Shown here: positions 1 through 12,263 of the stretch, one piece after another | Numbering within the stretch: the first letter of the stretch is position 1 | Layout of the letters: every line of letters starts with the position of its first letter | Assembly (NCBI RefSeq): GCF_024713975.1 | Contig: NC_091109.1 | Span: 20,925,760 to 20,989,759, forward strand | Source: Paralichthys olivaceus | Taxonomy: Eukaryota; Chordata; Actinopteri; Pleuronectiformes; Paralichthyidae | Direction: 5' to 3' | DNA length: 64,000 nt | The notes under the pieces: model-generated | What the model was told of the DNA's origin: nothing | What the model saw: only the letters and a program-made list of their open reading frames with translations | Databases searched by the model: none | Made by a program: the position numbers and the translations under genes

Positions 1-143
1 CCTGTTCTCTGTTGCGATGTGTCGACAGGCGCTCCCTTCACAGGACGACCTCCACAGACAGTCGGGTCGAGGACAACCCGTACGACTTCAGACATCTGCT
101 GAGGAAGACCTCTCAGAGACGAAGGCTCATCAAACGGTACTGA
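1..143 (+). CDS. myo3a: Myosin IIIA, C-terminal coding exon (partial)
   Basis: This is the last piece of the coding sequence of class III myosin, a kinase-myosin motor of the tips of actin protrusions in photoreceptors and hair cells. The frame with codons starting at position 3 is open to a TGA at 141-143 and ends with PYDFRHLLRKTSQRRRLIKRY, which I recognise as the basic C-terminal tail of MYO3A. A likely splice acceptor is the AG at 27-28, so the exon may begin at 29 and bases 1-28 may be intron. The gene lies directly upstream of gad2 on the same strand, as in human 10p12, which supports the call. The motor and kinase parts are outside the window. Confidence 0.82.
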   Translation, partial: CSLLRCVDRRSLHRTTSTDSRVEDNPYDFRHLLRKTSQRRRLIKRY

Positions 144-595
144 ACGCAGGACGGAACTTTTTTTTTACCCGTTTGTCGTGAAGCATCAGACGCATCCATG
201 GTACACAGTTTTAACAAAATATCCCGAGGATCTGATTCCTCACAGTCACTGCCTGTTCAATTCAGCACGACAGAGGTTTTCAAGGAAAATATATATAATA
301 ACATTTTACTGTTTAAACTTTCAGGGAATGATGCTTTTATTTGTGTCATTTGTAAACTTTTCTTTTATTAATTTTCTTTCTTTGCTTGTCAAAAACCGTG
401 TGTGTTTATTTAAACATCAGATGTCATTTTATATAATGTCCATACTGTAGATCATGTAAATATGCAGAATCCTGCTCTTAACACTTTCACCGTTTTTTCA
501 TGAATGTATCTTTGGAAAATCGGCTTCGGTGTCGTCGTGCTGTAAGAAATGTGAATTCTTCTGTCGGCTGCAATCATCTGGTTTTTCCATTTAAA

Positions 596-601
596 AATAA
601 A
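596..601 (+). terminator. polyA signal of myo3a
   Basis: AATAAA in an AT-rich context about 450 bases after the myo3a stop, followed by a T/GT-rich stretch. It is the best candidate for the transcript end. Bases 144-620 would then be 3'UTR. I see no other gene in that stretch. Confidence 0.55.
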
Positions 602-624
602 ATATTTTCAAATTCCTTGTCGTG

Positions 625-1480
625 TTTAATTGATCTCATATTTATCACCGTGTAAAGTGAGATTATTTTGAAGTGGTAATTTGCTGTGCATCCTCTTCAT
701 CTGTGTCGTGTTTACCAAACCAGTTGAGTAAAATCCTCTTTCATATTCACTTAACATTTTCCTTGAGATACAAACTTTGACCTTTACGTGACATTTGAAA
801 AGAGAGAGGCTCCCTCAGGGGGTGTGAGTGAGTCCCAGACAAAACACTGACACAAAAACTACACACACAACCACAAACATCCTGGAACTCACACAAAGAC
901 CACTGATGATCCAGTTTTATTATGACCCTGAAAAGCTGAACAGATTGTTGTTTCCACGGATGATTCCTAAGAATAAAAAAATACACCTTCTTATGCACAA
1001 AACATTAAGTCTGCAATGCAAATATTAAAACACAGGGATAATTTGATGCTATAACCCCACTTTAAAGAATCATAGATGTACACACAGATTATCATGGCTT
1101 TGCCAGAGGGGTCACTTTATCGTAATCATTCTTTTTGGCATTAGATGGTTGTTGGTGATTGCCTCCATGAATCATAACAGATGTGACTCTGTGTAGTTCT
1201 GATGCCTGGAGGCTGCACTTGCTCTCATTCATGCAGAATAAAAAAAACAGTGCAGGAGGTGACAGTGGTGGATTGTAACGAGTAATCTGTGTAATTAGGT
1301 TGTGACACTATTTAAAGTATTGGTTTGTTTTTCTTTCTTTGTTTGCTTCACCTAAAATAAACCAGTATCCGTAATTATAATGAAATAATTGGTGCAACAA
1401 TAAAAACACATGTGTGGCTTCTTCTTCTTGGAGTGAGGCTACAGTGCGTAAAACAAGTCCTGGGTAATAAGATACTTTTG
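625..1480. other. Spacer between myo3a and gad2
   Basis: AT-rich sequence with no coding exon I can recognise. It separates the presumed myo3a 3' end from the GC-richer gad2 promoter. Short open frames here lack splice context or family resemblance. Confidence 0.6.
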
Positions 1481-1676
1481 GAATGACGCGCCCGTCTCAG
1501 AGAATTGCAGAGAGGAGGGACACCGTGCGCACTTTACGCGTCTGAGCCTCGTCTTCTCGCCGCTCCGCTGCTTCCATCAAGCCGGAGGCGGGCAGTCCGA
1601 GCTGCGGGTCCCCGCGAAATAAGCCGTGCGATCGCCGGGCGGATGAATTAGTTGTCATTCGGTGTCTGCATGGAGG
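1481..1676 (+). promoter_or_regulatory. Putative gad2 promoter and non-coding first exon
   Basis: A local rise in GC and CpG content begins about 900 bases before the gad2 start codon. A perfect donor-like GTAAGT begins at 1677, and a pyrimidine-rich acceptor ends at 2353, 19 bases before the ATG. Together these suggest a non-coding exon ending at 1676 and a 5'UTR intron of 1677-2353. No TATA box is convincing. This is inference from splice signals and composition only. Confidence 0.35.
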
Positions 1677-2372
1677 GTAAGTTCAGCGCGCAGGGGACAG
1701 AGTGTCGGGGATGGAGCTGCTGTGCGGAGTCACGACGTGCGACGCAACGCGGCTCGTCATCATGACCTGAAGAGAATCACGATGGGATTTCTTTAGTGAC
1801 GTGAAATTTAGGTTGGATGCAATTAGACATGGTTTTATAGGCGCTGCGTGTTTCACCAGCAGCTGAACATTATCGCTGCTTTTTTAAATCCACGTTTCTG
1901 CACCATCTCCTGGTTTTTTGTGCTTTTTTTTAATTTTACGCACGTTTCCACCAACCGCAGAAATTTCAGAGTAGATTTTTTTGCACCTTGACTAACTTGC
2001 AATATTCATTTTTTTCAATTAACGTTTTTTGATTTTGATTTTTTTTATTCCGTGAAGTGGCTGCGCTGTGCGTGCAGGAGGCGCTGACATTGCGCGCCGG
2101 TGAAGTCAAGTGTTTTGCGGATTTCTGTGGGAACACAACGCTCCGTGCACCTGTGGACCAAACAAAAAAAACATCCAGCTCCAAGATCATTTTTGTTTTT
2201 CACACATAAACACCGTGGTTTAATTTTTTTTTAGTGTTTCCTTATCATCATAACGCGTGAGTCGGATGCTCGGTTGCACCGTGAGCAGTCGGTGCTCTGA
2301 CCACATTCAGCCGCCGCTCGACGCGTGTGGATGGGCTCTGTCGGTCTCTTCAGCTCCTAACTACCGGTAACG

Positions 2373-5248
2373 ATGGCATCACACGGTTTCTGGTCTCTTG
2401 GTGGAGATAATGCGGGGGCCAACACCGGGAGTCAGAGCCCCAGTACGCGTGAGTGGCTCTTTTTTATTGTCTTCAAACGAAAACCTCTGGATCCAGGCGC
2501 ATGCAGCACAATTCATTCCAGTGCGTTAGACCTGCAGGCCTGTTGTATTCACACTGGGTGGTTTTATTCCAAGTTGCATGGCGCCTTTTGTGCGTTTCAT
2601 CCATCTTAAAGTTGGACTGATACACGCACTGCTCATGCTTATTTAATCTGTCCCTCCTTATCTTGCAGCCAGGGCTTGGTGCCAAGCGGCGGCCCAGAAA
2701 TTATCCGGAGGACTTGGATCGAAATTATGTGGTAGGTCGTGCAGGGATTAATGTGCATGTGTAGCGGATTCGAGCCTCTTATTTCCAGCATTATATCCAC
2801 ACGCTGGTTCGCAGGATAATACGAACATGTGTGTTTTTGTGGTTTGGCAAAGCGCTGCTCAATGTCGGGGAGGTGGAGAAAGCCGCCGAGCCCGGCTCCG
2901 CCAAGCAGCCGCCGGAGGCGACTACAGGCGACTGCGGCTGCAACAAATCCTGCAACTGCACCAAAGCTGCCGTGGGCTTCTCCGACCTCTATTCAACAGG
3001 TACACAAACACACACACAACACAACACATGCATGGCCCTGCATGGACGAGCTGCATTCACCCAGTGTCACAGTAAAACACCACAAATCCTTTCTTATTGT
3101 TATTCTTCTGAAATTAATTTTAAAAAAACTGGCACATCTGGAAGTGTATGCATTTTGCAAATATCCTGCCCTTTAATAAAACACAATAACTATTATTATT
3201 GTATTGAAATACATTGTTTAGGCCTGCATGGAAAATTAGATATAATCAACTGACTAAACATGTGATTTTACGCATGAAATAATAAAACAGATATCCAGAA
3301 TTTATATTTGCAAGATATTGTTGAATGTCTGAGCGGTGGACTAGATTTCAGAGAGGTCACCTTCAGCAGAATCTGATCTGAGCTTCGTTCAAAAGGCAGA
3401 AACCCGTCCTGCAACAACTGTTTAATTATAACAACATGATTTTTCTTTAAGGTTGTTGGCCTGCAGGAGGATTTCAAAATAAAATTCACCTCGTGTCGCC
3501 ATTTTAAGGCCTGAACACACATGCATGAAAAAATAAAATCACTCAGTCACATCTGGAATCGCAGAAGCACGAATTACAAAATGTCTCCCCTAGCAGATGT
3601 TTTATTATTTATTTATTCTGTATTCATTCAGACCTGTTACCTGCCATGGACGGGGACACCAAGACGATGACCTTCCTGCAGGAGGTGGTGGATATTTTAC
3701 TGGCCTACATCGTGGAGTCGTTCGACCGGGAAACGAAAGTGATCGACTTCCATTATCCCAACGAGCTGCTGCAGATGAACAACTGGGAGCTGCAGGGCGA
3801 GCCTGCGACTCTGGACGACATCCTGATCAGCTGCCGAGCCACACTTAAATACGCCATCAAGACAGGTAGGACAGCATCTGGGTTACAGTGAAAACATCTG
3901 GATTACAGTGAGCTGCAGAATGCACGATATAAAATACAGAACACACCCTCTGGTTTTTTTAAAAGCTGGATCTTTTCATCTTTGAGGCAGAACAGGCCTT
4001 AAAATCTGGCCTGATCAAATATGTAGAAGTTTAAAACCTTATTAAATGAATTTTATATATATATAAAATAAATAATTGTAAAATAACAAATGCAGCAAAA
4101 AACAAACAAACACTATTATAACAAATCTCCTTAAGTCATGAAAAGATCAATATCAGTTTTTATTGATATTAAACATATGAAAGTGAATAAAACAAAGAGT
4201 GGATCAGCGTCATGAACAGGGTGTCCTGGGTGAGAAAATAATATCTCAGAATAAATCTGAGAACCAGTAATAATCAGAAGAATCAGAAGAAGCAGCAGCA
4301 GCAGGCCTCGCCTCATGGTCTCCTGACTGCAGACACGTGAGGTTACAGCTGCAGCCCCAGATTGATTTCACACCAGCAGGTGTATTGATCTTTGATAAAC
4401 TGATCTTTTTATTTCATCTTTTTATCTGTTTTGTTCTGGAACATTTTACCCTGAACAAGCAGCATTTAATAATACTTTAAACGGTTTATAGTTGTCAGCA
4501 GATATAAGGATATTTTAGTCATATTTAAGTGTATTGTAATTATAATCTCATTTTTTTACTATGTTCTTTATTGATTTATCTATAAAACCTCAAACCCTCA
4601 TAATTTCTAAAGTTTTTTTTAACAGTTTATAACACACAGGCAGAATATTTATGTTTATTAGTGTTAAGTTTTCTATTTTAATTTAAACCTTATGAAGAAA
4701 TATACAGTAATATTTTGTATTTTACAAAATGATTATTGATAATCTGTGTGAACACCACCAGCAGCCAGTGACAGGAGGAGCTGTGCAGCAGTGTTTGGGA
4801 TATATTAACTCTTTGATTTCAATATAATCACATTTATTGAATAAAGTAAATGTGTTAAGGAAACATGAAAGGCTGTGGAATTCATTTTAGAAGCTTCTCG
4901 GCCTAAAACAAAGGTGAATGATTTTCAACATCTCTTCACGCTGCTGCATTTCTCACCTTCAGTGTTCGACGATTTTTCAGCATAAACGCAGAGGACAAAA
5001 AAAAAAAAAAAGAAATCATATTTCAATTGATGTGTCCTGCCTGCAGATAAGACGCCCCCCCACCTCACACCCTCTGCCTCCTCTCTTTCCACCCAGCCCA
5101 CCCCAGGTACTTCAATCAGCTCTCCACAGGATTAGACATGGTCGGACTGGCAGCCGATTGGCTCACATCCACCGCCAACACCAACATGTGAGTGTATGCT
5201 GCCTGGCTCATCACGATTTTAAATGGTGATAATGACGATGACAATGGA

Positions 5249-5299
<51 letters not shown>

Positions 5300-8200
5300 G
5301 TCTGCAGTGGCTGATAGCAGCTTTTTTCTACCCCCCCCCCCCCCCTTTTGTTCACTCAATCATTCCAAATGAAAAGGGGTGAAATGAAAGGCAGACCCCT
5401 CCCCTCACCCTCCCCTCTTCACTCCCCCTGCCGCACCCCTCCCCTCCCCTCCCCTCCATCCCTCACCCCCCTCCTCCCCTCTCGCCCCTGTGGGGATTCA
5501 AGGGGAGAAAATTAGCTCCGAAATTAAATTCAAACTAATCTGGAGCTAATTTCACCGTGTGTGTGTTTTTTGGGGCGATAAAGGCCGGGCGAGCGTCGGC
5601 CTTGGCAAGCGTGAGACAGTGCAACATAAACCTGATGTTGACGGGTTTTTAAAATGAGAGCAGCTAATACACCGTGGACTAATGGAGAAATGTATCAGCA
5701 GGAACATACTGGGAATGTACTTCTCATTTAAAATATGCAGCAGGGATGAAAATGTGAAACTACTGTATAACACAGAGAATATATGAGGGCAGACATGTTG
5801 CCTTCAGGGTGTAGAAAAGGAAATGTAAATCCTAACCCTTTCCCAAACAGTCTTTAAATGTTTGCTGCTCAGGTTGCAAATTATTCCTTCATATTAATGT
5901 CGATAGCTGCAGAAGCCCGACGTTATGTTGCACTTTGTTTAGCGTGTTATCATTTACAAACAAATACTTTCACATTCATGTGCATATTATTGATCACATC
6001 TTTTTGAGCTACACTTTTTTGATGTCTTATCGTCTGCACCTGACTGCGAGCCAGTGGGGGATCTCGGATTTTAAATCTAAATCAGAGATCCACAATTTAC
6101 ACAAAGGGGCCAATTATTTGTCCAACATCTGTGCAGGAGACCTGATTGAGTCCTTGTTTCAAACCAAGTTTGTCACCTGAGATCTAAACATGAAACACAC
6201 AAACTGCAGAGGAAAATAACTGAGGAGAATGTTTGTTTCGGGACGATGAGTCATGGCGTGTTTTGTGTAACCGGCGCCACGTGATGTCCCTTGTGTGACG
6301 TAGGTTCACCTATGAGGTGGCTCCCGTCTTTGTGCTGCTGGAATACGTCACTCTGAAGAAGATGAGGGAAATCATTGGCTGGACTGACGGAAGAGGAGAC
6401 GGCATTTTCTCTCCTGGTACGTTTGCATGTGTGAGGCGTCGCCCACCCTCCCAGCACCCCCTCTGTTTCACTGCAAATGGAATGTGTGTGTGTGTCAATT
6501 TGCATTTTGATGATATAGATGGAACTCATTTCAAAGCCAATTGGCATGGAATCATTTTCCCAACCTCGGCCCCCTCCTCGTTAAGGCCCCAGTGTTTAAT
6601 TGTGGTTGTCACATGATGAGGACCAATCACTGCAGAGTTAAATGTCCGACTGTGATTGGCTGGAATGTGCAGCTGTGATGCTGCAAACAAAAGATTTTAG
6701 TCTTTGTTGTTGTTTCACAGTTTTAAAGACACAGAAACTCAGCGTCGCTCCCGTGAGGCCTCTCTGTGATAAATCACCCTGACCCTCTCTGTCCTGTAGG
6801 TGGTGCTATTTCCAACATGTACGCCATGCTGTTGGCCCGCTTCAAGATGTTCCCTGAAGTGAAGGAGAAAGGAATGTCATCTGTTCCCCGACTGGTGGCC
6901 TTCACGTCTGAACACGTAGGCATCGAATCAGCTGACAGTCAATATACGTATCATATTAATCACTGGTCCATATTTTAGCTGTTTCCTGTTATCAGACGTC
7001 AAAGATCTTCTCCTCCAGTGCGTGAAAAACAGAAAATGGCTCATCCGTTAGCCGTGGCTGTGACTTTCACAGATAAAAACCTGACGTCGTGTGTCGGCCT
7101 GAAGGACACGAGGTCACTTCACCTCTTTCATCCGTTAAAGGATGTTTGAAAGATGCTGTGAGCAAAAAGCCACAAAAAGCAGCAAAACCTTTTTCTTATT
7201 ATAATTGAATCAGTTTAAATCCCCGGCCTCCTGTGATGTGCTGTCACACTGATTTTTCCTCCGGTATCTTTCAGAGCCACTTTTCCATCAAGAAAGGAGC
7301 AGCAGCTCTCGGCATCGGGACTGAAAGTGTGATCTGCATCAAAGTCGACGAGAGGTAAAGTCAACCTTTTATCTCAGTATATGAATTGCAGTACTTTTAC
7401 TTGAGTACTGTGCTCAAATACAGTTTTGGGGTACTACCATACAAATAGTATTAATAATGATGATGATGATAATAATAATAATACATTTAATTGTATGTTC
7501 TCTTTCTAAACACCCAAGGACAATTTAAAGTAAATCATATAAAAACAAAAATAATTAAATTAAAATATTAACATCATTCAGAGGAACACACCTTACAATA
7601 CATTGCATATAAATAGTAACACAATAAACAACTTGTGCCACCAATAATTTCCTATTTTGATTTAATGAAAGCATTTTCTTCTGCGTCTGAATTCACAAAC
7701 AACCCAGTAAACAAGTGTTGTGTTCTCACAGCGGTAAACTGATCCCAGCCGACCTTGAGAGGAGAATACTGGAGGCCAAACAGAAGGTAACGTGATGCAC
7801 GTCTGAATCCCATCAGCCACCGGGACGAGGAGGGAAAGCATCGCTTCACGTGCACCGATTTTTCACGTGTGTTTGTGTTCACGCAGGGTTTCGTACCTTT
7901 CTTTGTGAGCGCAACCGCTGGAACAACCGTATACGGAGCCTTTGACCCGCTCATCCCCATTTCTGACATCTGCAAGAAGTACAACATCTGGATGCATGTG
8001 GACGTGAGTAAAAATAAGCAGAAATCTACACACACACACACACACGTGATGCAAAGGGTCTCAGGACTTTACTGAAGGAACACACAGAAAACACAGAGCT
8101 CACCAGAGAGTCTGACAAATCTATTACGTCTGTCTCGCCTCTAACTGCCTGCGGTTGACCCAGATAGGAGCCGGCCATTTCCTATCTAACACTGGAGATT

Positions 8201-11200
8201 AGAAAAACTGGAGCAGAGGCCGTAAATCATCTCCCTCCCCTGACTTTGCCATCATGGCCTCTCTCAGTGAAGCGTCTATTAATGAAGGTGATTTAGTCCT
8301 GACGGGGGACACACACACATCTATTAGGAGACAGAGACGGCCTTGTCCCGGCCTCCTCCACTGGCTCAGACGGGGAAACACCACGTCCTGTTTGTGGCAC
8401 ATGACGATGATGTTGTTGGTAAACATGTGTGAGACGTTGGAGCCTGTTTGTCGACACCTGACCGAGGCAGTAATCTTCACGATGAAGATGCCGACATGAA
8501 TCTGTCTCTGGACGTTTTGTTGACAGGATCATCACACATGTGTGCTGGTCTCCATTACACAGTTTGTCCACTAGAGAGCAGCGGCAGGTTTATCTGTCCA
8601 GTGCAAAACATCTTGTACAAATCATGTTGTGTTCGTACTTAACGTTAAATGCACAAGTGGACTCACAACCAAAGCTTTAACGTGTTTTCACTGTGTCAGG
8701 GTGCATGGGGAGGAAGTCTGCTGATGTCCAGGAGACACAGGTGGAAGCTGGACGGAGTCGACAGGCGAGTTTTTCTTCCTTTTTCCGTGGAAACGCAAAC
8801 AAATGGATTTTGATGAGGGTTTGAAATAATGATGCATGATGGTTGTTTGTGTTGTTTTTGACTGCAGAGCTAATTCAGTCACATGGAACCCACACAAAAT
8901 GATGTCAGTCCCTCTGCAGTGTTCGGCCCTGCTGGTCAGAGAGGAGGTACGTCCCCTAACACGGCCCACAGGGTCACTGCGTTCTACTCAGGGAGTTCAC
9001 GACATGTAACCGTCATGGTGGCTGTGATTCCTCCGCAGGGTTTGATGCAGAACTGCAACCAGATGCACGCCTGCTACTTGTTCCAGCAGGACAAACAGTA
9101 CGACCTCTCCTACGACACCGGGGACAAGGCGCTGCAGTGTGGACGCCACGTGGACATCTTCAAGCTGTGGCTCATGTGGAGGGCCAAGGTGAGAGGAGGC
9201 TCAGTGCTACAGGTCAAAGTTGTTGATTGGTGCTTTCAAACAGGAAAAGTGAAAAACCAACAGGGAGCCACAGCAAATTTCAAACACTGAAATATCACTA
9301 GCTTGTTCTGTTCAAACTATTTATTTTGTTTATTTTATCTTTTTAACATTTCATACACACGGTGGATTGGCAGTTTAATGTCTTAGTTAGAAATAAAAAG
9401 TATAAATAAGAGTAATTATGAGTTATAATGTGAAGAGGTCTGAGTTAAAATCACTGGTTTGTGTGTTTTTGCTGCCAGTTGTTGGAAGTTTTATTTATCT
9501 ATTCACAACACTCCCGCCCTGCGTGTGTGTCTGTACACTGCGCGGTTCAGTAAAACAGAAACTGACGACAGGGATTCAAGTCAAAGCTGAGACTCTGGTG
9601 ATTTATCCGACTTGTCAAAGCAGCACAAAGAAAAACAGACGGATGAGCTGCAGCAAACAGAGAACGAAGGTTAAAGAATACATGATTAGAAAATCACACA
9701 GAATCTTATTCTTATCGCATCATAGTCAAATTTCAATTGACATGAAGGTCTTTATAAATGTTATTATACAATATAAACTCCAGGATGCTCTCGGTGTAAA
9801 GTGTCTTATCGCAGAAAAATGGAAAACATAACAGACAGTGAAATCAGATGTGACTAATTTCCCTCTCAGGGCACCATCGGGTTCGAGGCTCAGATTGACA
9901 AGTGTCTGGAGCTGTCGGAGTATCTGTACAACAAGATCAAGGACAGAGAAGGATATGAGATGATCTTTAACGGGAAGGTACGTCCACGTTCCATCATCCG
10001 CAGCAGCTCCCTCCACGCTGCTGCTTCTACCTCAGTGTGTCCAGTTGCATGATGGGAGACTTGATTGGCACACAGCGTTGCTCTCGCTTTGTGTCGGCTG
10101 AATGCCATTTTTTACCTCTGGCTGCCAGTGTAATGTGCTGCTATTATGTTTAATGAATAGCATAATGGCCTTTGATTGCTCATCTGCATATGAATAGCAC
10201 AGAGTCTGAAAGATCCTCCACCGAGCGGAGCTGCAACAACACAAACATGTGCGGGTACGACGGGTTATTAAGCTAAAAAACTCTCTTGCTCGGACGCTCT
10301 GAGTCGTTTACGGCGAGCGCTCTTTCTCTTGTTGTTTTCCTGCCGAGACACAAAAGGCTAAAAGCATCATAACCCAGAGGGCTGATGGGAGAAACGCCAA
10401 GTGCTCTAGGCAGCGGCCCAGGTGTTCACTTGTCTGTGGCTCCCATTAAGCCTTTACATCAATGTGCTGTTGAATATACAAGCATCAAACCAGCCGTATA
10501 AACGAGGCCGGTGTGCACGACTGCTCATCTGTTGGAATGGATGCTTCCAGTTGTGAGGTGTTTTCAGACAGAGAGGAGGAGGAGGAGGAGCAGGAGGAGG
10601 AGGAGGAGGAGGAGGAGGAACCTGTCTGAGGCCGGGAACACAAACTGGGTTTAATTTAGTAAGATGTGAAATCTGTCAACAGAAAATCAGCTCGTAGGTG
10701 AAATGGATGCACTGCTTTTATTTCCAGCATTTCTTCTTTTCGAGGAATCTGTAGGATTTCAGACCAGATTTAGAATTTTTGTTTGTATGTTTGTATGTTT
10801 GAATATTTATTTGACACTTTTACCGTTTTACCGTGATACTGATCCGTTCTGTTTTCACGATGATGTGATTCCACAAAACATAATTGCCTCCCTGCTCTAC
10901 ATGGTGTTTGCTGTCGTGTGACTGTGACTCGTGTTGACTGTGCGTCTCCACAGCCTCAGCACACCAACGTCTGCTTCTGGTACCTCCCTCCTGGGATCCG
11001 CTACATGGAGGACAAAGAGGAGAGAAAGAAACACTTGCACAAGGTGGGTGAGCCGAGATAAGACGCCTGACTGCAGTCAAAAAAAGAAAAGCACCTTTCA
11101 CGTGGCCTGCTAACCTTTTTCTTTCATGTCCAGCCTGACCGTTACATGTCCCCCTCATTAGGGACGACAAAGACGTTCAGTTACACAAAAACCCACTTGT

Positions 11201-12263
11201 GAAGACTGGTTTAGAAGTGTGACGGAGAGGAGGGAGATCACATAGCAGACTCGGAGGGAGTGAGGTTATTCAGTTAGCTGAGGTGACGGCCGTTCAGAGG
11301 GTCCCTCAGCAGCAGGGGTCCACTAATTGACAATTAGGACAAACAGATGGAGTACGTGCCAGCCATACAAACGAGCCCCCTCCTCCCCGACGTTAACATC
11401 TTTGTCATAATCCGTCTCATGGAGAGGTTAGAAAGAGCAGCGTCATCGTGCTTCAGCGGCCGAGGGGCCGACCAGATTCTTCTTTTACTCTGACTCAGAC
11501 ACCGAGCTCGAGTCGAGACGTGTCCCAAATGTTTTTTTCTGAATTTCCACTGACTCTTTCTCGAGGAACCTGGAAAAGACGTAAACCTGCAGCTGCTGAC
11601 TGATTATTTTCCAGCTCGACACCTGCAAGACATTTAGAAATGACTGATTCTGTGATGAGAAGTGTGACACGCCTGCCTCAGCGTCTACATGAGCCTCTAT
11701 GCATGACTAACTACTCCAGCAGACTGTAATTGTACAAGTGAAATTCAAACCAACTCTTATTCCTTAAGGAACTTCCTACACCTCCAGAGTTATTACATTT
11801 CATTTACCTTCGGGGATCAAGAGTATATATATACATATATATTAAAATTCCTCCAGGTTATTTGAGTCTCAGCTCTGAAGCTGAAGCATCTTGTTACTGA
11901 ATCTTATGCTGAAGTCACGTGGATTTATCGAAAAATACTGACAATGATTCCTAAGATGTTAACGTTACGATAAATAATTATTAATGAAAAGAAAATACAA
12001 ATACAACCAATTGAACTCATTAACCCAGAGTTAAAATAAACACGTGTGTTGTCTCATTCGTTCACTCTGGACGTGTCTGGATCTTTCAGGTGGCTCCGGT
12101 GATTAAAGCCCGGATGATGGAGTACGGGACGACCATGGTCAGTTACCAGCCACAAGGGGACAAGGTCAACTTTTTCCGCATGGTGATCTCAAACCCCGCC
12201 GCCACCTTCGAGGACATCGACTTTCTTATCGAGGAGATCGAACGACTCGGCCAAGATCTATAA
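2373..12263 (+). CDS. gad2: Glutamate decarboxylase 2 (GAD65), complete, 16 coding exons
   Basis: PLP-dependent enzyme that converts glutamate to GABA on synaptic vesicle membranes of inhibitory neurons. Exons: 2373-2448, 2669-2731, 2853-2999, 3632-3865, 5097-5187, 6304-6416, 6800-6915, 7275-7354, 7732-7786, 7887-8003, 8700-8764, 8868-8946, 9039-9188, 9870-9977, 10954-11043, 12090-12263. They join in frame to 1758 nt, 585 residues, the same length as human GAD65. The start is ATG at 2373, encoding [11 protein letters not shown]. The N-terminal membrane-anchor region keeps Cys30 and Cys46, equivalent to the palmitoylated pair of GAD65, plus a later cysteine cluster. The PLP-lysine motif NPHK places the lysine at 396, and Asp364 ends exon 10. 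The protein ends [10 protein letters not shown]. Intron 11 has a GC donor (GCGAGT at 8765). Substitutions near the active site are reported separately. GAD1 is less likely because the N-terminus and exon 15 match GAD65. Confidence 0.97.
5252..5295. repeat. (TG)n microsatellite in gad2 intron 5
   Basis: Uninterrupted TG run of 44 bases just after exon 5. It is followed by a 15-base C run at 5331-5345 and a C-rich tract to about 5490. Confidence 0.95.
5509..5552. promoter_or_regulatory. Inverted repeat with homeodomain-like cores, gad2 intron 5
   Basis: Arms AAATTAGCTCC (5509-5519) and GGAGCTAATTT (5542-5552) are exact reverse complements of 11 bases, separated by 22 AT-rich bases. Each arm carries an ATTA core. 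A candidate enhancer element; function is inferred only. Confidence 0.35.
6498..6545. promoter_or_regulatory. POU octamer plus 10-bp palindrome, gad2 intron 6
   Basis: A perfect octamer ATTTGCAT (6498-6505) lies 30 bases before the palindrome GCCAATTGGC (6536-6545), inside a non-repetitive block just after exon 6. It resembles a neural enhancer, but conservation cannot be tested here. Confidence 0.3.
8162..8187. promoter_or_regulatory. Inverted pair of GATA sites, gad2 intron 10
   Basis: AGATAGGA (8162-8169) and TCCTATCT (8180-8187) are exact reverse complements separated by 10 bases, giving two opposed GATA motifs. GATA2 and GATA3 are known selectors of GABAergic fate in midbrain and spinal cord, so this is a reasonable candidate site. 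Confidence 0.35.
10123..10205. promoter_or_regulatory. Enhancer-like unique block, gad2 intron 14
   Basis: An AT-balanced, non-repetitive block with several homeodomain ATTA/TAAT cores, a CCTTTGATT TCF/SOX-type motif and a GCATATGAAT POU-like motif. It looks like a conserved non-coding element, but this rests on motif density alone. Confidence 0.25.
10573..10620. repeat. (GGA)n purine tract, gad2 intron 14
   Basis: Nearly perfect GGA triplet run of about 48 bases with one GCA interruption. Confidence 0.9.
11323..11337. promoter_or_regulatory. Perfect homeodomain palindrome, gad2 intron 15
   Basis: CTAATTGACAATTAG is a perfect inverted repeat around a central A and carries two opposed TAATTG sites of the type bound by DLX/LHX homeodomains. 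It is a candidate GABAergic enhancer core. Confidence 0.35.
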
